From Membranipora membranacea (taxonomy: Eukaryota > Bryozoa > Gymnolaemata > Cheilostomatida > Membraniporidae): DNA of 64,000 nucleotides. Below the pieces are notes generated by a model, which was given only the letters and a program-made list of their open reading frames with translations, did not search any database and was not told where the DNA came from. Where the stretch lies: the NCBI GenBank assembly GCA_914767715.1, contig OU612072.1, forward strand, positions 20,522,001-20,586,000, written 5' to 3'. Positions 1-12,400 of the stretch are shown in pieces (the stretch's first letter is position 1; every line of letters begins with the position of its first letter). The position numbers were made by a program, and so were the translations under genes.

Positions 1-620
1 CAAATAAACACATCATCATCAGAGCTTTTTTAATATCTAAGGTAAAGTAATCATTAATACAAATTATCCCTGTGAAAGCGGCATTAACCATGAATCTCTA
101 ACTTCATGATATTGAATACTTATTTGCTTCATTTCGATTAAAATTTTGGCCAATGTCAACTCGAACTAAATTCTTTATATAGCTTCAAAGCTGCATGGTG
201 CCTAAAGTATGTGATAAGAGCACCAAGTTAGCTTTTTACTGCTTGGAGCTGAACCCTGCTAATGTGAATGTAGGTAGAGAACTCCATTTTTTGCTATCTT
301 TGTCGCATGTTCGACCCACTAGGGGCCAAATACCCAAGCAGAATAGACACCTCTTTTTTAATCATTGATTGTTGCTCATGTTTATTTTGTATGGATTTAA
401 CTTCTTCCCGTTGAGAAAGAAGGCAACTCCATACAAAGACTGTCTTGTTTCTCTAATCTAATCTATCCACAACATTTGATTTTAGAACTTTGTTACAAGT
501 AGGTATTAATTCAATTTACTAATGACTCATAGCTGAGATGCCTTTTCGACATTAAAATCAATTTGTATTCTTGAATAATAAACTAAGTTAAATATAAAAA
601 AACAAGGGCTCTCCCACAAG
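1..620. repeat. Tail of a third copy of the duplicated unit
   Basis: Bases ~165-620 align nearly base for base with 61377-61870 (same order of the GATAAGAGCACC motif, the 'ACTAGGGGCC' stretch and the hairpin at ~389-441). Bases ~60-165 instead resemble ~21640-21750. I read this as the distal end of another copy of the large duplicated unit, most of it lying left of the window. No open frame here is convincing. Confidence 0.7.
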
Positions 621-1613
621 AACTGATCAGCTTTGAAGTTTCCCCGGTCTTATATGCACCGGAGGTCATCACTGTTGATAGGCATGGCCAAAAACACTTT
701 AAATTTGAAATTAAAATGCAAGCAAACTGACTTCCTCTTGAAAAAATGACGATTGGATTTTGATTTTTGTATGATAAAAAATTACTCAATTATACATTGT
801 TATAATATGACAGCGATTGAACCTCCTAAAAAAGCGGAGATAGGATGTCTGATAGCTGACAGTAATTTAATTACCCCTAATACACAACAGATTTCGTCTA
901 AAGATAAAATTGAGAAGGGTCTCTGATTTGAAGTGGTTGACACTGTCTGTTATCACTATATCTCGTATCTTCTTGGTTTTATTCTCTCTATCTGAAATCT
1001 CCTGAGCCTGAGCTGTGAGAACTTGAGATCTCACAGTTTCTGCTCTTCCTTCTCCTTGACTCTCCTGAGTCATCAAAGTAAGCTGTGAAGTTAACTAAAT
1101 ATGTTTTCATGAAATCATTTTTACAACTTCCTAATGTACACAAAGCACATCTCCTAAAGTGTTCTACCATGTAATCCATTCTAACTAGGGTGGGCAGTGC
1201 TTGGATGTAGGAGAATAGTAGGGCAAGAGGTGTAATTTCCGTACAAAGTATATCGTACCAAAAGAACGCCTTGTTATGGACAATATCACCAAGTGCTCCG
1301 AGAAGCTCTCCAAAGCAGATACTGCCATAACAGATTGAAAACCAAATCCCTCAGAATGTTTGCCATCAACACACCAAACCCTTTAATCTCCTTTGACATG
1401 CTACTATCCGGTTGCTTTACGTCTCTGTGCCGCTGCATTAATCTTCGTAGAGACTGTTTTAGATCACAGACTATCCTTATTTTCTATTATTGTATATATG
1501 TACACTAAAATAGCTTTTATGCAACAGTTTTAGACAGCAAAATTTTTATAAATATATTTTACTACAGGCAAACCAGAACTTTATTTCTCAATCGCCCCTT
1601 GTGATAATAAAGG
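621..1613. other. No gene seen
   Basis: AT-rich sequence with only short open frames in shadow positions; no splice-consistent exon, tRNA or inverted-repeat element was recognised. Confidence 0.5.
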
Positions 1614-1806
1614 TCCGTACATACATACATACAAACATACATACGTACGAACATACGTATCTATGTACATTCGTACGCACACACTCACACACGCACACAC
1701 ATAAGCAAGCACGCACGCACGCACGCACGCACGCATGCATGCACACACACGCATACATACATATACATACACATACATGCACATACATGCACACACATAC
1801 ATACTT
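1614..1806. repeat. Compound microsatellite (ACAT/CACA/GCAC)
   Basis: Run of alternating TACATACA, CACACA and CACGCACG units. All open frames over it are simple-sequence artefacts (His/Thr or Cys/Val repeats). Confidence 0.95.
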
Positions 1807-2293
1807 ACCTCTATTATGGTAAATTATAAAGGTCCTAACATGGTTGACATGCAAAAACCGGCATTTTGCAGCTAATTTGCAAGTAATTTAGACAAACCGT
1901 CTTCCAAACAAGGAATTATTTACCACTAAGAATGAGATATAGGTAGGCAAGCAAATAAGTGCATGGACGATTGATACCAACATCCAATCATCTGGAGGAC
2001 ATACTCTCTTGTAAAAATCAGCAAATGCAAGTAAGTTTTTGGTTCACCAGACCTTATCAATCTGAAGATATTGCAAGTGGTGTCCATTTATCTCAAGGTT
2101 ACTCATCTGTCATATTAGCACAAGGGAGAATAAGAACCGACTGCTTGTGTTTTGCATTGTGGGATACTAATAAAATTCATTATCAAATATTTGACAGCTT
2201 AAGTTTTTGTCTCAAACAACCTGCCCCTCCCACCCTGTTCAGCTGTTCTAATAGTGCCCACTAAACCTATTTCGTGGAGCACAGAGGGGCATT

Positions 2294-2522
2294 GAAATTT
2301 AAGGGAGAAAGGGTTTTGAAAATTATCAAAATTCATATTGAGCTATGTTGTTTAACCATGTTGAACTGTAATTTTCAGACTGAAAATTGATGATGCAGGG
2401 GGTGACCGCTGACTTAGGTACAGTCAGGTTGGAAGCCATGGGGGCCTTTGGGGCAAATCGTGGCCTGGCTAATTATCTTAAAACAACCCCAACCATTAGA
2501 CAGGTTGGAATAGAAAACAAAG
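2294..2522 (+). repeat. Dispersed repeat R1, copy 1
   Basis: About 228 bp beginning GAAATTTAAGGGAGAAAGG and ending near GGAATAGAAAACAA, almost identical to 3754-3982. The 68-107 codon frames inside are present in both copies but are not recognisable proteins, so I treat this as a non-coding interspersed repeat. The 'GCATTGTGGGATA' string recurs nearby at ~2155, 2533, 2815 and, as a variant, 60860. Confidence 0.85.
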
Positions 2523-3400
2523 TTCCTGCGCGTTGCATTGTGGGATATTCATCCACTTATCTAAGAATATTTGGCAGCCTAAAATCTATTTGATCAAAAG
2601 TGAGGAAAAGGAAAGACATATATAATTCTCTCAAAATAAAGGAGAAGATTGTGATTGTTTGTGCCACCTGTGAACGTTATTACAGCAGGCTGTGAAATTC
2701 AATCAAATATTAAAATATTTTATGAATTGAATAATTTGTCCTACACATCTTAGCAAAAGCCTAAAGGAACCAAGCTGTCAAGTTTCAGAAAATTTCCAAA
2801 TAACAGTATCTACATTGCATTGTGGGATATCATATTACTGCAGGACTATAATATATGGTGTCTTGAGGTGCAAATGGCTGTTGTTTTAATATTTTTTACT
2901 TCAAATAGGAAGGGAATTGATAATTAGTCTGACTCAACAACACCTGATACACAAAATCACAATGACTGCCAGCAGAACCAGAATTAAACAAAGTCCACAC
3001 AGATCATAACCTGATCAAATGTGGTCAATGTACAGCAATATTTGAATCACAGCAGCAACCTTATGAACCAATGGCTAAAGATTTTGAAAATCAAAACATG
3101 AAGCCTAGCCTGAAATATTATAGAGTTGTATGAGAGGCAAATAAACTCAATTCATATCAAAGACAGATATTAAGATAAATTATAATGATGCAATGAAATT
3201 TAGCACGGAAATACCTTGATACCTCACTTATAAGGCACCAGTGCTTCCTTACTCTTCTGCTTTATTCTTAGTTCCTCTCAGTACTAATTTGAGACACATG
3301 CTAAGTAAGCGAATGAAGTACAGGATTAATAAGAACCCTCCCACATCATTTAATAATGAAGTTATAAACCATGGTTTTGATTTATTTAAAATTTTTTATC
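2523..3400. other. No gene seen
   Basis: AT-rich. Near 3218-3236 a short stretch (ATACCTCACTTATAAG) resembles the ends of the inverted-repeat element at 45743-46339, so a decayed fragment of that family may lie here. Confidence 0.4.
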
Positions 3401-3404
3401 AGGA

Positions 3405-3520
3405 TTTGATTGCGCAAATAACCACATCCTCTGCTATCAAGCAAGAGGTCCTGGGTTCAATCCTTGTTCTCTTCTCGTGGGATTTACCCTGGCTTTCCCT
3501 ACCCACATAGCACAAAACCC
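3405..3520 (+). mobile_element. tRNA-derived SINE fragment
   Basis: Contains a good RNA polymerase III B box (GGGTTCAATCC, ~3453-3463) preceded by a tRNA-like anticodon region and followed by a pyrimidine-rich body. The A box is poor, so this is a decayed SINE head rather than a tRNA gene. The open frame through it is a shadow. Confidence 0.5.
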
Positions 3521-3753
3521 GAATTCAAATTCAGCCAGCAACTCTCACACATCACACACATCCCAAACTCTCATTATTTGCAAAACCGACAATGGGGGTG
3601 TGTACTATCAGTAATATTACAAACTGTCCAGGGTCTTTGAGCACTAGGGGTATCAATCACCTGTTCTCTGGTGAGTGCGGTTTCATTCGAATACCCTACC
3701 CCCAGGTAAGACAATACAAATGCATCGTTTTCATAGGAGAATGAGTAAACAAG

Positions 3754-3982
3754 CGAAATTTAAGGGAGAAAGGGTTTTGAAAATTATCAAAATTCATATT
3801 GAGCTATGTTGTTTAAACATGTTGAACTGTAATTTTCGGACTGAAAATTGATGATGCAGGGGGTGACCGCTGACTTAGGTACAGTCAGGTTGGAAGCCAT
3901 GGGGGCCTTTTGGGCAAATAGTGGCCTGGCTAATTATTTTAAAACAACCCCAACCATTAGACAGGTTGGAATAGAAAACAAC
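3754..3982 (+). repeat. Dispersed repeat R1, copy 2
   Basis: Second copy of the ~228-bp repeat at 2294-2522 with a few substitutions; it ends 5 bp before the start of a tRNA-derived SINE, so the two repeats are joined here. Confidence 0.85.
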
Positions 3983-3986
3983 GACA

Positions 3987-4150
3987 CATTCTTTTTTGGG
4001 GATAGTGAGATGGCACAATCGATTAGCGCGCTTGCTATTCACTGCCAGGCGACTAGTGCCGCAGGAGTTGTGGGTTCGAGTCCCACTGGGGGAGCTTTCA
4101 TTGTTGATTGTTCCAGCCCCCAGCACCATCGGGTGTATACCTCTCCTGTG
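3987..4150 (+). mobile_element. tRNA-derived SINE, copy 1
   Basis: tRNA-like head with an A box (TGGCACAATCGATTAGCGCG, from ~4011), a perfect 5-bp T-arm closing a B box (GTGGGTTCGAGTCCCAC, ~4069-4085) and a ~41-nt insert between D and T arms like a long variable arm. A conserved ~65-bp body follows (GGGGGAGCTTTC... to CTCTCCTG). The 7-nt acceptor stem does not pair, so it is not a functional tRNA. Confidence 0.8.
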
Positions 4151-4391
4151 TACTTGTCTACTGACTGACTCATGGAAAGACATGTGACAGCATGGAAAGA
4201 CATGCTGACAAGCTGGAAAGACAGCTAAAACTACTACAAGGGGTCCCAGCAATGGGCCATGTAAGACCAATTACCCTAACACGTACGCTGTGTTTCATAG
4301 GGTGGCAATGGTGGATTGGAATGTGCTGTGGGATGAGAGAACACAACTCCGAGTAGTGAATAGCGGGCTATCTAATTAGCGCCATCGACCC

Positions 4392-4553
4392 ATTCTTTTT
4401 TGGAGATGGTGAGATGGCGCAATCGGTTAGCGCGCTTGCTATTCACTGCCAGGCGACTAGTGCCGCAGGAGTTGTGGGTTCGGATCCCACTGGGGGAGCT
4501 TTCATTGTTGATTGTTCCAGCCCCCAGCACCCTCGGGTGTATACCTCTCCTGA
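4392..4553 (+). mobile_element. tRNA-derived SINE, copy 2
   Basis: Nearly identical to 3987-4150 over ~160 bp including the leading CATTCTTTTTTGG and the shared body. The D-arm is perfect (GCGC-AATCGGTTA-GCGC); the B box has one extra base (GGTTCGGATCCC). Two copies 405 bp apart in the same orientation show a family with at least two local insertions or a local duplication. Confidence 0.85.
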
Positions 4554-5480
4554 GAATGTTATGGCAAAGTCTGGTTGGTGTACCACCCTTCCCATCCCTG
4601 CGCTAGATTCGGGTATCACAAACTTGCTCTTGGATTTCTATAGCGTAATGTCTCAGAGTAAATCAGCGAGTTTTTGTTCACATTGCCTTAGTAACAGGAG
4701 AAGATGAAGGACTAAAGACTACCAAAAAACAGAAACATTTCTTTAGTCAGGCAGTTAGTTACCTATGATAAAGTTGTGTCAGATTTGGGGGGTAAAATAA
4801 AAAAATAAAATGCTCTACTTGACATGAACTATTGTAGGTGGAGAGAGTGCCTTCTATAAGATAAGGTAACTCTCATTATCTGCATTATGATATCACAGTA
4901 CCCCTAATACATGCTTTTGTTTTTTGGCAACCATTAAATTCTAATTAATAAAGTTCATAGTACACAATACTCTGTGTAATAAATCTGATGGCTATTGTGG
5001 TTGGTCAAGATTAAAGGCAGACTTCCTGCCGCGGCAGCATACCCATTGTTCGTTCCTCATACTCCCAACCCCATCATTGCCTTTTTAGGGATCGCATTGT
5101 TTTTCTTACAATTATGTATGAGAAATATAAATACTTGGACTACAGACTACGTAAGACTAAAGGACTATGTTTGTTAGATATGTTGAATTGCGAGGTAATA
5201 CATCTATCTTGTGACTGAAATGAAATAAAAGTGTCTGAAGGCCACCGCTCTTTTTTGGCAGACAGATTGGAACAATCATTTAAGATCAGCCTGTATCTGG
5301 GTTTATTACAGAATAATCATCCTATCTCAAACACCAGAACCATGGATATAATAGAAAACACAAAACAATTGTGCATTGCATTCTTGGAAACTCAATAACT
5401 TATTCAAAAAATTTCTACAGCTGAAGATTATTTTGAATATTGAGATACTGATGAAAGTCATATATTGTTTTAAAAGCGAT
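4554..5480. other. No gene seen
   Basis: AT-rich non-coding sequence; no supported exon, RNA or repeat boundary. Confidence 0.5.
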
Positions 5481-5499
5481 ATTACCACCTTCCCCCGCA

Positions 5500-6376
5500 G
5501 TCGTGAGGGTTTGTACCACAAAGTGATGAGCAAGTCTAAGTCACACGCCAAGCTTGAGTCTGAGCCGGGCGAGGATGGCGAGCGACGAGGTGAGTCAGCA
5601 ACAAGGTAAGATTACTTGGCGTATTATTACTTTTATGAGTGTCACGCGGCTTGGACGATGGTACATTTGTGGTTGACAACTGAGCGTGCGCTGTATGAGT
5701 GCGGGCGAGTCATTCTTAAGCACGCTTGGATGACAGATGGGCCAAGGTGCCGGAGAGCCAGAGCGGATGCGGCTGAACTTACCATACTCTACCTAGTCCC
5801 GCTGCAAGTATCATAGAAGCACTTTGTGCACCACCTGCGGAAGCAACCAGCATGCAGGGCTGAAGAACATGCAAAGCTTGTTGATGCCGCCGTTGACTAG
5901 TGCGCATGAATCTAGTCGTGAGGCCTGCTCTTGACACTTTAAGTTTGAAGCGCGACAGGCTGCTCAGCTTGGAAAAACAGCCTTTGGTTTTGACTCGCCG
6001 GAGGACAAATGACTTTGCTCGAGAGCACTTGTATGGTATTGCACGGCTGCGACATTGGACTTTGGCCGGACCCCAACAATGGACAAGCATGCATTAAGAT
6101 GTAATAGCTAGATGCTCGATAGACTGGATAACGCTGCCTCACCATGGGTCATAAGCCTAAACGCAACTCTTTCGTTGCTACAAAGTCAAGCACGTGCCCA
6201 GTGTCAGCAGGCACAGCAGATGAAAGCAGGCACCCTTGGTACAGGCCGTCAAGTCGGCGCCTGGTCAGCCGTCTCCGAAAACTAGCAGCCACGTAGTAGA
6301 TCAAGCCAATGTCATGAGGCGATCTCAGTAACGGCAGAACAGGCCTGCGTCACTTCATCCATGGAGATGATGGCGC
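5500..6376 (+). other. GC-rich, decayed, possibly coding-derived stretch
   Basis: Base composition rises sharply over this ~0.9 kb and long open stretches appear in shifting plus-strand frames (for example 5900-6097, ~65 codons; then Ala/Gln-rich ~6160-6380), interrupted by stops and frame changes. This looks like the remnant of a protein-coding mobile element or retrocopy. I do not recognise a domain, so no function is assigned. Confidence 0.3.
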
Positions 6377-6406
6377 TATCTGGTTGATCCTGCCAGTAAT
6401 CATATA
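6377..6406 (+). rRNA. Fragment of the 5' end of 18S rRNA
   Basis: Thirty bases match the universal eukaryotic small-subunit rRNA start (TATCTGGTTGATCCTGCCAG, then TAATCATAT) with a few changes; the match stops at ~6406 and nothing further of 18S follows. It is an isolated fragment at the edge of the GC-rich stretch, not a functional rRNA gene. Confidence 0.65.
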
Positions 6407-7263
6407 ATCAATTCATCATTCACCTAGTGCGCTCATTGAAAAGGTTTTGACAAGTAACCGTATAACTTAGGGCACTCAACCAATGATATTTAGCCCGAGT
6501 TATTAAGATTTTGGCAGGAATATATTTCCCCTCTTATTCATCATATCCATACAGAACTATTTGCGTGGGCGCCAAACCATGTTACTGGCTCTCGGACTTT
6601 CGGATTATGCAGCTGGTTTCTAATAAATCATGCGTTGTTGGTGGAACACGAATGTTTGAGTGAAATCTGTTACCTGGTAGAATTTCTGCCAATGATAAGT
6701 TGATTGACACACGTTCAGTTGCATGTTGTATGAGTAGAACTGTCAACATTTTTTAGCTTGAAATCTTCTGTAAGTAAATTGGTTACTAATGCTATATTGG
6801 GACGGTATTAAAGTGCCATAAGAGCCGTTTCAAATTGCAGATTTGAATCAATTGGCCGTCCTCATAATCATTCCTGAATCACTACTTGCGCACCACTGTC
6901 TTGACCAGGTCTTTTCAGACCGGGACTCAACATACCGGAGCTGCCAACTATATGTTTGCAATGAAAATATCCCTTCCTTATGAATTAAAACAATAATATA
7001 CTGACTTCTGTTAGATTGGGGTCAGCTCGCAGAACATCGGGCCCGGCAATCATTCTCAAGAGCAGATTAATCTCTCTGTGTTTTAAGCTTGAATGGTATC
7101 AGGCCAGGGGGGTGGGTCACCCTCCCACCTTCCGTTATCAGCCTGTTGTAAATACAAACTTCTGTGTCTGCAGTGCAAATAAAATAGAGCATTTCAATCC
7201 TAGATGCTTTGTTTGACAGAAACTGCTTCATTTTACTCAACAGCAGCTATGTGATGACGGCAA

Positions 7264-7694
7264 GGGAGTGAGGGAGGGAGGGAGGGGGGAGGGAGGGAGG
7301 CAGGGAGGGAGGCAGGGAGGGAGGGGGGGAGGGAGGCAGGGAGGGAGGGGGGAGGGAGGCAGGGAGGGAGGGAATGAGGGAGGGGGGAGGGAGGGAGGGA
7401 GGGACGGACGTACGGACGGAGGGAGGGAGGGACGGAGGTAGGGAGGGAGTGACGGACGGACGGACGGACGGACGGACGGACGGACGGACGGACGGACGGA
7501 CGGACGGACGGACGGAGGGACGGACGGACGGAGGGAGGGAGTGAGGTAGGAATGAATGGAGGGAGGGAGGGAGGGAGTGACGGACGGACGGACGGACGGA
7601 CGGACGGACGGACGGACGGACGGACGGACGGACGGACGGACGGACGGACGGACGGACGGACGGACGGAGGGACGGAGGGAGGGAGGGAGGGAGA
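7264..7694 (+). repeat. (GGGA)n / (GGAC)n microsatellite, G-quadruplex prone
   Basis: About 430 bp of GGGAGGGAGGGA and GGACGGACGGAC blocks. The GGGA part on the plus strand fits a G-quadruplex motif. A shorter (GGGA)n tract sits at the homologous place in copy B (50804-50866). The Gly-Arg-Thr-Asp frame across it is an artefact. Confidence 0.95.
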
Positions 7695-8979
7695 AAATTC
7701 TGAAATGTCAGAATTACACTCAGTTTATTATCTGACAGATTAATTTTGTGAATATTTTCTCCAAGCTGAGATCACGTTATTTTAGGTCACACTTGTACTG
7801 ACATCATCTCTACCTTGTTCTACAAGGTCGTTTATTGACCCACAATGTGACTACTGTTTTGTTCAAATAGAAATAATCGAGAACGATCTGGACTAAAAAT
7901 AGCGATCCTAGAGAAAGTATCTCCAAATATATACTTCAGAACATCTCAAGAGTCCAATTATTGAGATAAAGAACCTGGCTGCTTTGCAAATACTTCTCTA
8001 TGAATCACAAAGTTTATGCATCTTAGATGAGTTTGATGTAACTGATTAACCGAAAGGACTTACAATCTCACAGTGGGTAGTTTTTATAATGAGGCTTAGC
8101 TCCATATCCTGTAACGCAACAGCAGAGAGAACTGATATCCGGCTTTAGAATGCAGTCTTACCTAATTGGTTACCTGAGGTGATATCCTGACACTGTTCAT
8201 TTCCTAGCGTAACACAAAAGCCAAGGTGTACAATAAATCATTTTAAAGACTGTTTCCTTGTGTAAAACGATTGATGACTGATATTGTAATACCATACTTA
8301 TGCTATTTAACCCACGCATGCACATAGACTAAAGAAAATGAGCCATACCTCTTTGACAGAATATGCTTGATGATCAGCTCAGGACGACCATCTCATCAAG
8401 AAATACATATAAGTTGATCTGGGAGGGAAATGTCAGGGGGAGATATATGTTTACTGTTTGTGTAGTTGATGTTAATCTCTACCAGGATACCATGTTTTTG
8501 CAGGTATAAAGAAGCCGAATTGAGCGATAGAAACCATCACTTCAACAAAAAACACATAAAATGATTAGTTTGAAAGTGAGTTTGGGGGAAGAAATGTACT
8601 GCTTTCAGATACAACATATCACATATCACACTGTTTTGATGACTATACGTTTCATGAACCTCAGTTACAGAAAACTCTCCTAGTATATTTTCTCTCTCCA
8701 TGAATTTATGATCTCACACCACCTTTAGTCTTTCAAAAGATTCAAATTGTCTTCCCCTATCTCATTAAGATTATAGGGAGTTGTCCTCTCAGAGGAAAAG
8801 TGGGTATAACTTGTTCATTCTTTCAAATACTCCAATAGAGAGAGGACGTTGTTGGTATGAAAAGAAGGCAAGGTTGCGTCACTCACTGCATCCTGGTGAA
8901 TGCATGGTGAGGTAGGTGGCGTGCTAACAATTATTTGGATTTCAATATATGTATCCTGGCGATAATCAACCGGACCATA

Positions 8980-9330
8980 ATTATGATAAGAGCATCAACT
9001 TCACATGTCACTGCAGGAGAATTATAGCATTGTTGATGTGAGGATGCCTTATCAATGCTAAGTTCCCATGACTGCTAAATAGGAAAAGTCACACTTCTTG
9101 TCCTACATGAACTCTTAATATTTCACGACTTAGCGCTCAGTTCACCAATCACCTGATAATAGTACCAGGTGACCCTTTCACTTTGTGTTGTTGATTGCTG
9201 ATGACGCAAGTATCTCTTATCAATGTAATTATTGCAAGACCGCAGATGTTTGTGTTACACATCTGATAATAGCATAGAATTAACCTCTCACAATACAGTT
9301 GATGAGTGTGTCTTATCGGTCGAAGTGCTG
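8980..9330. repeat. Three GATA-bracketed repeat units (copy A)
   Basis: Units run from a TGATAAGAG-type motif to an inverted CTTATCAATG-type motif about 60 bp away: ~8987-9056, ~9153-9225 and a weaker ~9262-9318. Similar units recur at 12022-12084, 12193-12270, 12348, 19938-20010, 20107-20190, 22268-22330, and at the homologous sites in copy B (52155, 52326, 53046, 53172, 53331, 59945, 60110). Confidence 0.6.
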
Positions 9331-9875
9331 GATACGTCATGGCTACACACACCGTGTTTTGATTTTTGGCTTTAGCGTGCCTATCAATATATCTAACCCC
9401 GATATAATGCTTCATCTTCTACTGTATTATGAATTGTGTCACATTATAAAATGCGCTGTTCCTACAATTGAATAGCAGTGGATGAACCCTTGTCACCCGG
9501 CTACATAAGTGCCATAGCTATTTTTTTTGTGGCTGCGCAACAAGCCTACAGTTTATGCGAATAAGACCATTAATCCATGCCTGATAAGGGTAGAACAGTA
9601 ATAATATGATTCAGGATATATTTGGCGAATAATTTTATGGGTTGTATGTGTTGCATACGGGATAAAGCATGAAGGTCGAGGTATTAAAATACACAATGAT
9701 TAGGAAGTAATTGTACCCTGAGAGGGCACAACTCTTAGGTTAATCTGTTTCAGTTTGGAGGTGAGTTGGAGCATACCTAGATTCAAGCAGTCACTGAGGG
9801 TACACTTTACCATTTCTCTTTCATGACTATACCATATTTGAATTGTAAACAATGTAACCTGGCAATGCTTACTTG

Positions 9876-12010
9876 TGTGAGGAACGGAATTTAGTACTAG
9901 TATAGTAATATACCAAAATCGTATACTAAATACTTAAAATATTCAAGGTTCCAACACGTAATTTAATGTATAATTTGTCTAGTTCTGATTATAATTGGAG
10001 TTGTATTCTCCTTGAACTTTCTTCCTAAACAATGGAAGATAACTACAACTTACTAAGGTTCTTGTGTAAAATTTTGGTAGCACGTTAATTCAAATGTAGC
10101 AAATTAACCTTAACAAAATTTAAAACGACGAACAGCTGGCTCCCCGTTCCCAGTTTAGAGAAACCCTTAGAATTGTTTTATTTAAGTCTGACCCCTCTTG
10201 GACTTCGGAGAAGTTGGCTCCTAGCCTTTTTACAGAGTGGCTCCTGCCGATATACTGCCGAAACTCCTTGGTTGTTCTAGCAGTAACTCGAGTGGAGTTG
10301 AAAATATTCATGCACCACAAAGCAATTATATAACCCTTTTTGGGATATGAGCGTGCGGTTAATTTAAAATAAAGAGGGAGGCTGCTATTTAGAAGATAGG
10401 TTTTTTTTTTTACTCCAAAATATCTTGCAGTCTCAAGTATTTTATGGATTAATAACTTTAACGCTAAAATTGATCTTTGTATAGTGCCTGGAAGCCCAAT
10501 TAGGTAGCTTAGGCAGTTTAATCAGAATCACAGGCCTTATAACTTAATGTTCGTTATAGACTTCAATCCACTTCCCTTTGGGACCAAGAGTAGCTTTAGG
10601 TCGCTTCAAATTTCGCAGGAGATTTATAATTGGAGTTATCTTTGATTATTCAAAGGTAATACAACTCCTATTTTGTGTCTGATTTGAATTTTGCAAAGTT
10701 AATTTTATAAATGACTCTTGAATCCTGAAACTTGGTGTTGTTTAAAATAACTGATTTGGAATATCAAGCGGGTGTCAAATGAGGTTAAATAATTCTATTT
10801 AGTTTGTTTTTCTGAAAGTATTTCTAAAAATTCCAATAATGTTGAGATGTCAAAATATAATATGGTAAACAAATATAAAGATAGTAATTACCAAAAAAAA
10901 TCCTTCCGTTAGCCTTTCTTCAGTAGTAGTTAATGTCCAATATAAATCCTTATAAGATGTGTGTAGAAAAAATATGATTCAAAGTATAAGGTGTACTTAA
11001 ATAATTTAGCTTTTGATAAAATGATTCAAATATAGTTTTGTAATACAATTCTTATAATTGTATTAAAAAGTGTTCTGTGAGTGTGTACTCTCTCGTTGTG
11101 TGTGTCGTGTGTCGTGTGTGTGTGTTTGTGTGTGTTATTAGTGACGGATCTTCACTCCTTTTATACCCTTTGTTTGGTTTTCCAGCACGTGTTGCTAACA
11201 TGTGTGTAATATCATCTCGTGTTTATACCTGCTGTTCTAATTTTGGTTTTCCAGCACGTGTTGCCACCATGTGTGTAATAGCAGCACGTGTTCATAACTG
11301 CTGTTCTGTAACGTTCTATGAGGTTCTAGGGTGTTCTGTATTTACTGGTTCAAACTGGTTTTAGCTGGGGTTTTTTTATCATCTGGTGTTTTCCTCGGAG
11401 CCATCACTGCTTTTCTCTATAAAATAAAACATGTTATCTTAGTCTTAATATTTCACCATATGTGAGTAATAATGTTGTGGCCTAATTAGTTCTAGGAAAC
11501 TGGAATTCCCAGTTTCCTATAATTTTCTCAGTCTTACTAACGATCATAATTTATTATACTTAACTAGAGTTTTTGTTTAGTTGTTTTTCAAATGTGGCGG
11601 TATTACTAGATGCCATTGGCTTCTGGTTTTGAGTAATTTTTAGGTAGTCTAATTTCCTGGTTTGATTTAGATTTCCAAATTTCAGCATCATCGGATAAAA
11701 TGTACAGCGATAAATCATAAATAAAGGTTTAGCTTGTTATGACTAAGCATCATGTTAATTGGCAGCTTATTCAAGGCTTTGATATTTGTTAAGCTGTTCT
11801 GCCGTAGTACATTATTATTAACGATGTTATGCTGAAGTAAATTTAATGTATGATTCAAATGTGAAAATATCTAAATAACGCAATGTAACAATGATTCTTT
11901 GCCATAAACCATGGATGTTATTTATACCTGCTGTTCTAAAATCTAGCTGGGTTTGCGGTAACTCAAAATGGCAGTGTTTTAGCGTTGTTTTCCTTTTTTC
12001 TGTGCTGACA
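9876..12010. mobile_element. Insertion with TGT...ACA ends, possible solo LTR
   Basis: Absent from copy B, where the empty site reads TACTTGCAGG (near 53028). In copy A the insert starts TGTGAGG and ends GCTGACA and is flanked by CTTG on both sides (9872-9875 and 12011-12014; ACTTG if the last A is counted as target). TG...CA ends with a 4-5 bp duplication fit an LTR. There is no second LTR, tRNA primer site or pol frame, so a 2.1-kb solo LTR is the best reading; another retroelement class is possible. It contains an internal tandem repeat at ~11175-11310. Confidence 0.55.
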
Positions 12011-12400
12011 CTTGCAGGATATATATGATAAGAGTGCCAAAATACGAATTTTGCGGCGGGAGTACTAAATATTGGTGACATAAGAAAGTCTTATCAATGC
12101 TAAGTACACGAGACAGCGCCGAATTAAAAGTCATGCTTGTTCCACGAATGTACCAAATATTCACCGCTTATGGCAAGATGCGTCAAACATTCGATAAGAG
12201 AACCTTTCGCTGGATATTATTGAATGCTGTTGCACGAGTTTCTCTTGTCAATGTAAATATTACAAGGTCAGTAATACAGACAAAGTCAAGTCTCATGGTC
12301 TCTCATGATTAAACATACATAACCAGATGGCGACAATTTGCCTCACACAACTGATAAGAGCATCCAATTAACAACTAACCTTGACGTTTTCTTTGATTTC
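12010..12400. repeat. GATA-bracketed repeat units near the LTR-like insert
   Basis: Units at ~12022-12084 (ATGATAAGAGTGCC ... GTCTTATCAATG) and ~12193-12270 (CGATAAGAGAACC ... CTCTTGTCAATG), plus a left half at ~12350. The same units occur in copy B at ~53046, 53172 and 53331, so they predate the duplication. Confidence 0.55.

Noticed and set aside
1581-1854. Several frames of 73-88 codons over the microsatellite
   Set aside because: Pure simple-sequence translation.
3987-4553. Two tRNA genes
   Set aside because: The D and T arms are good but the acceptor stem does not pair and a SINE body follows both; treated as SINEs.
7552-7743. Gly-Arg-Thr-Asp repeat frame
   Set aside because: Translation of the GGAC microsatellite, absent at the homologous site in copy B.
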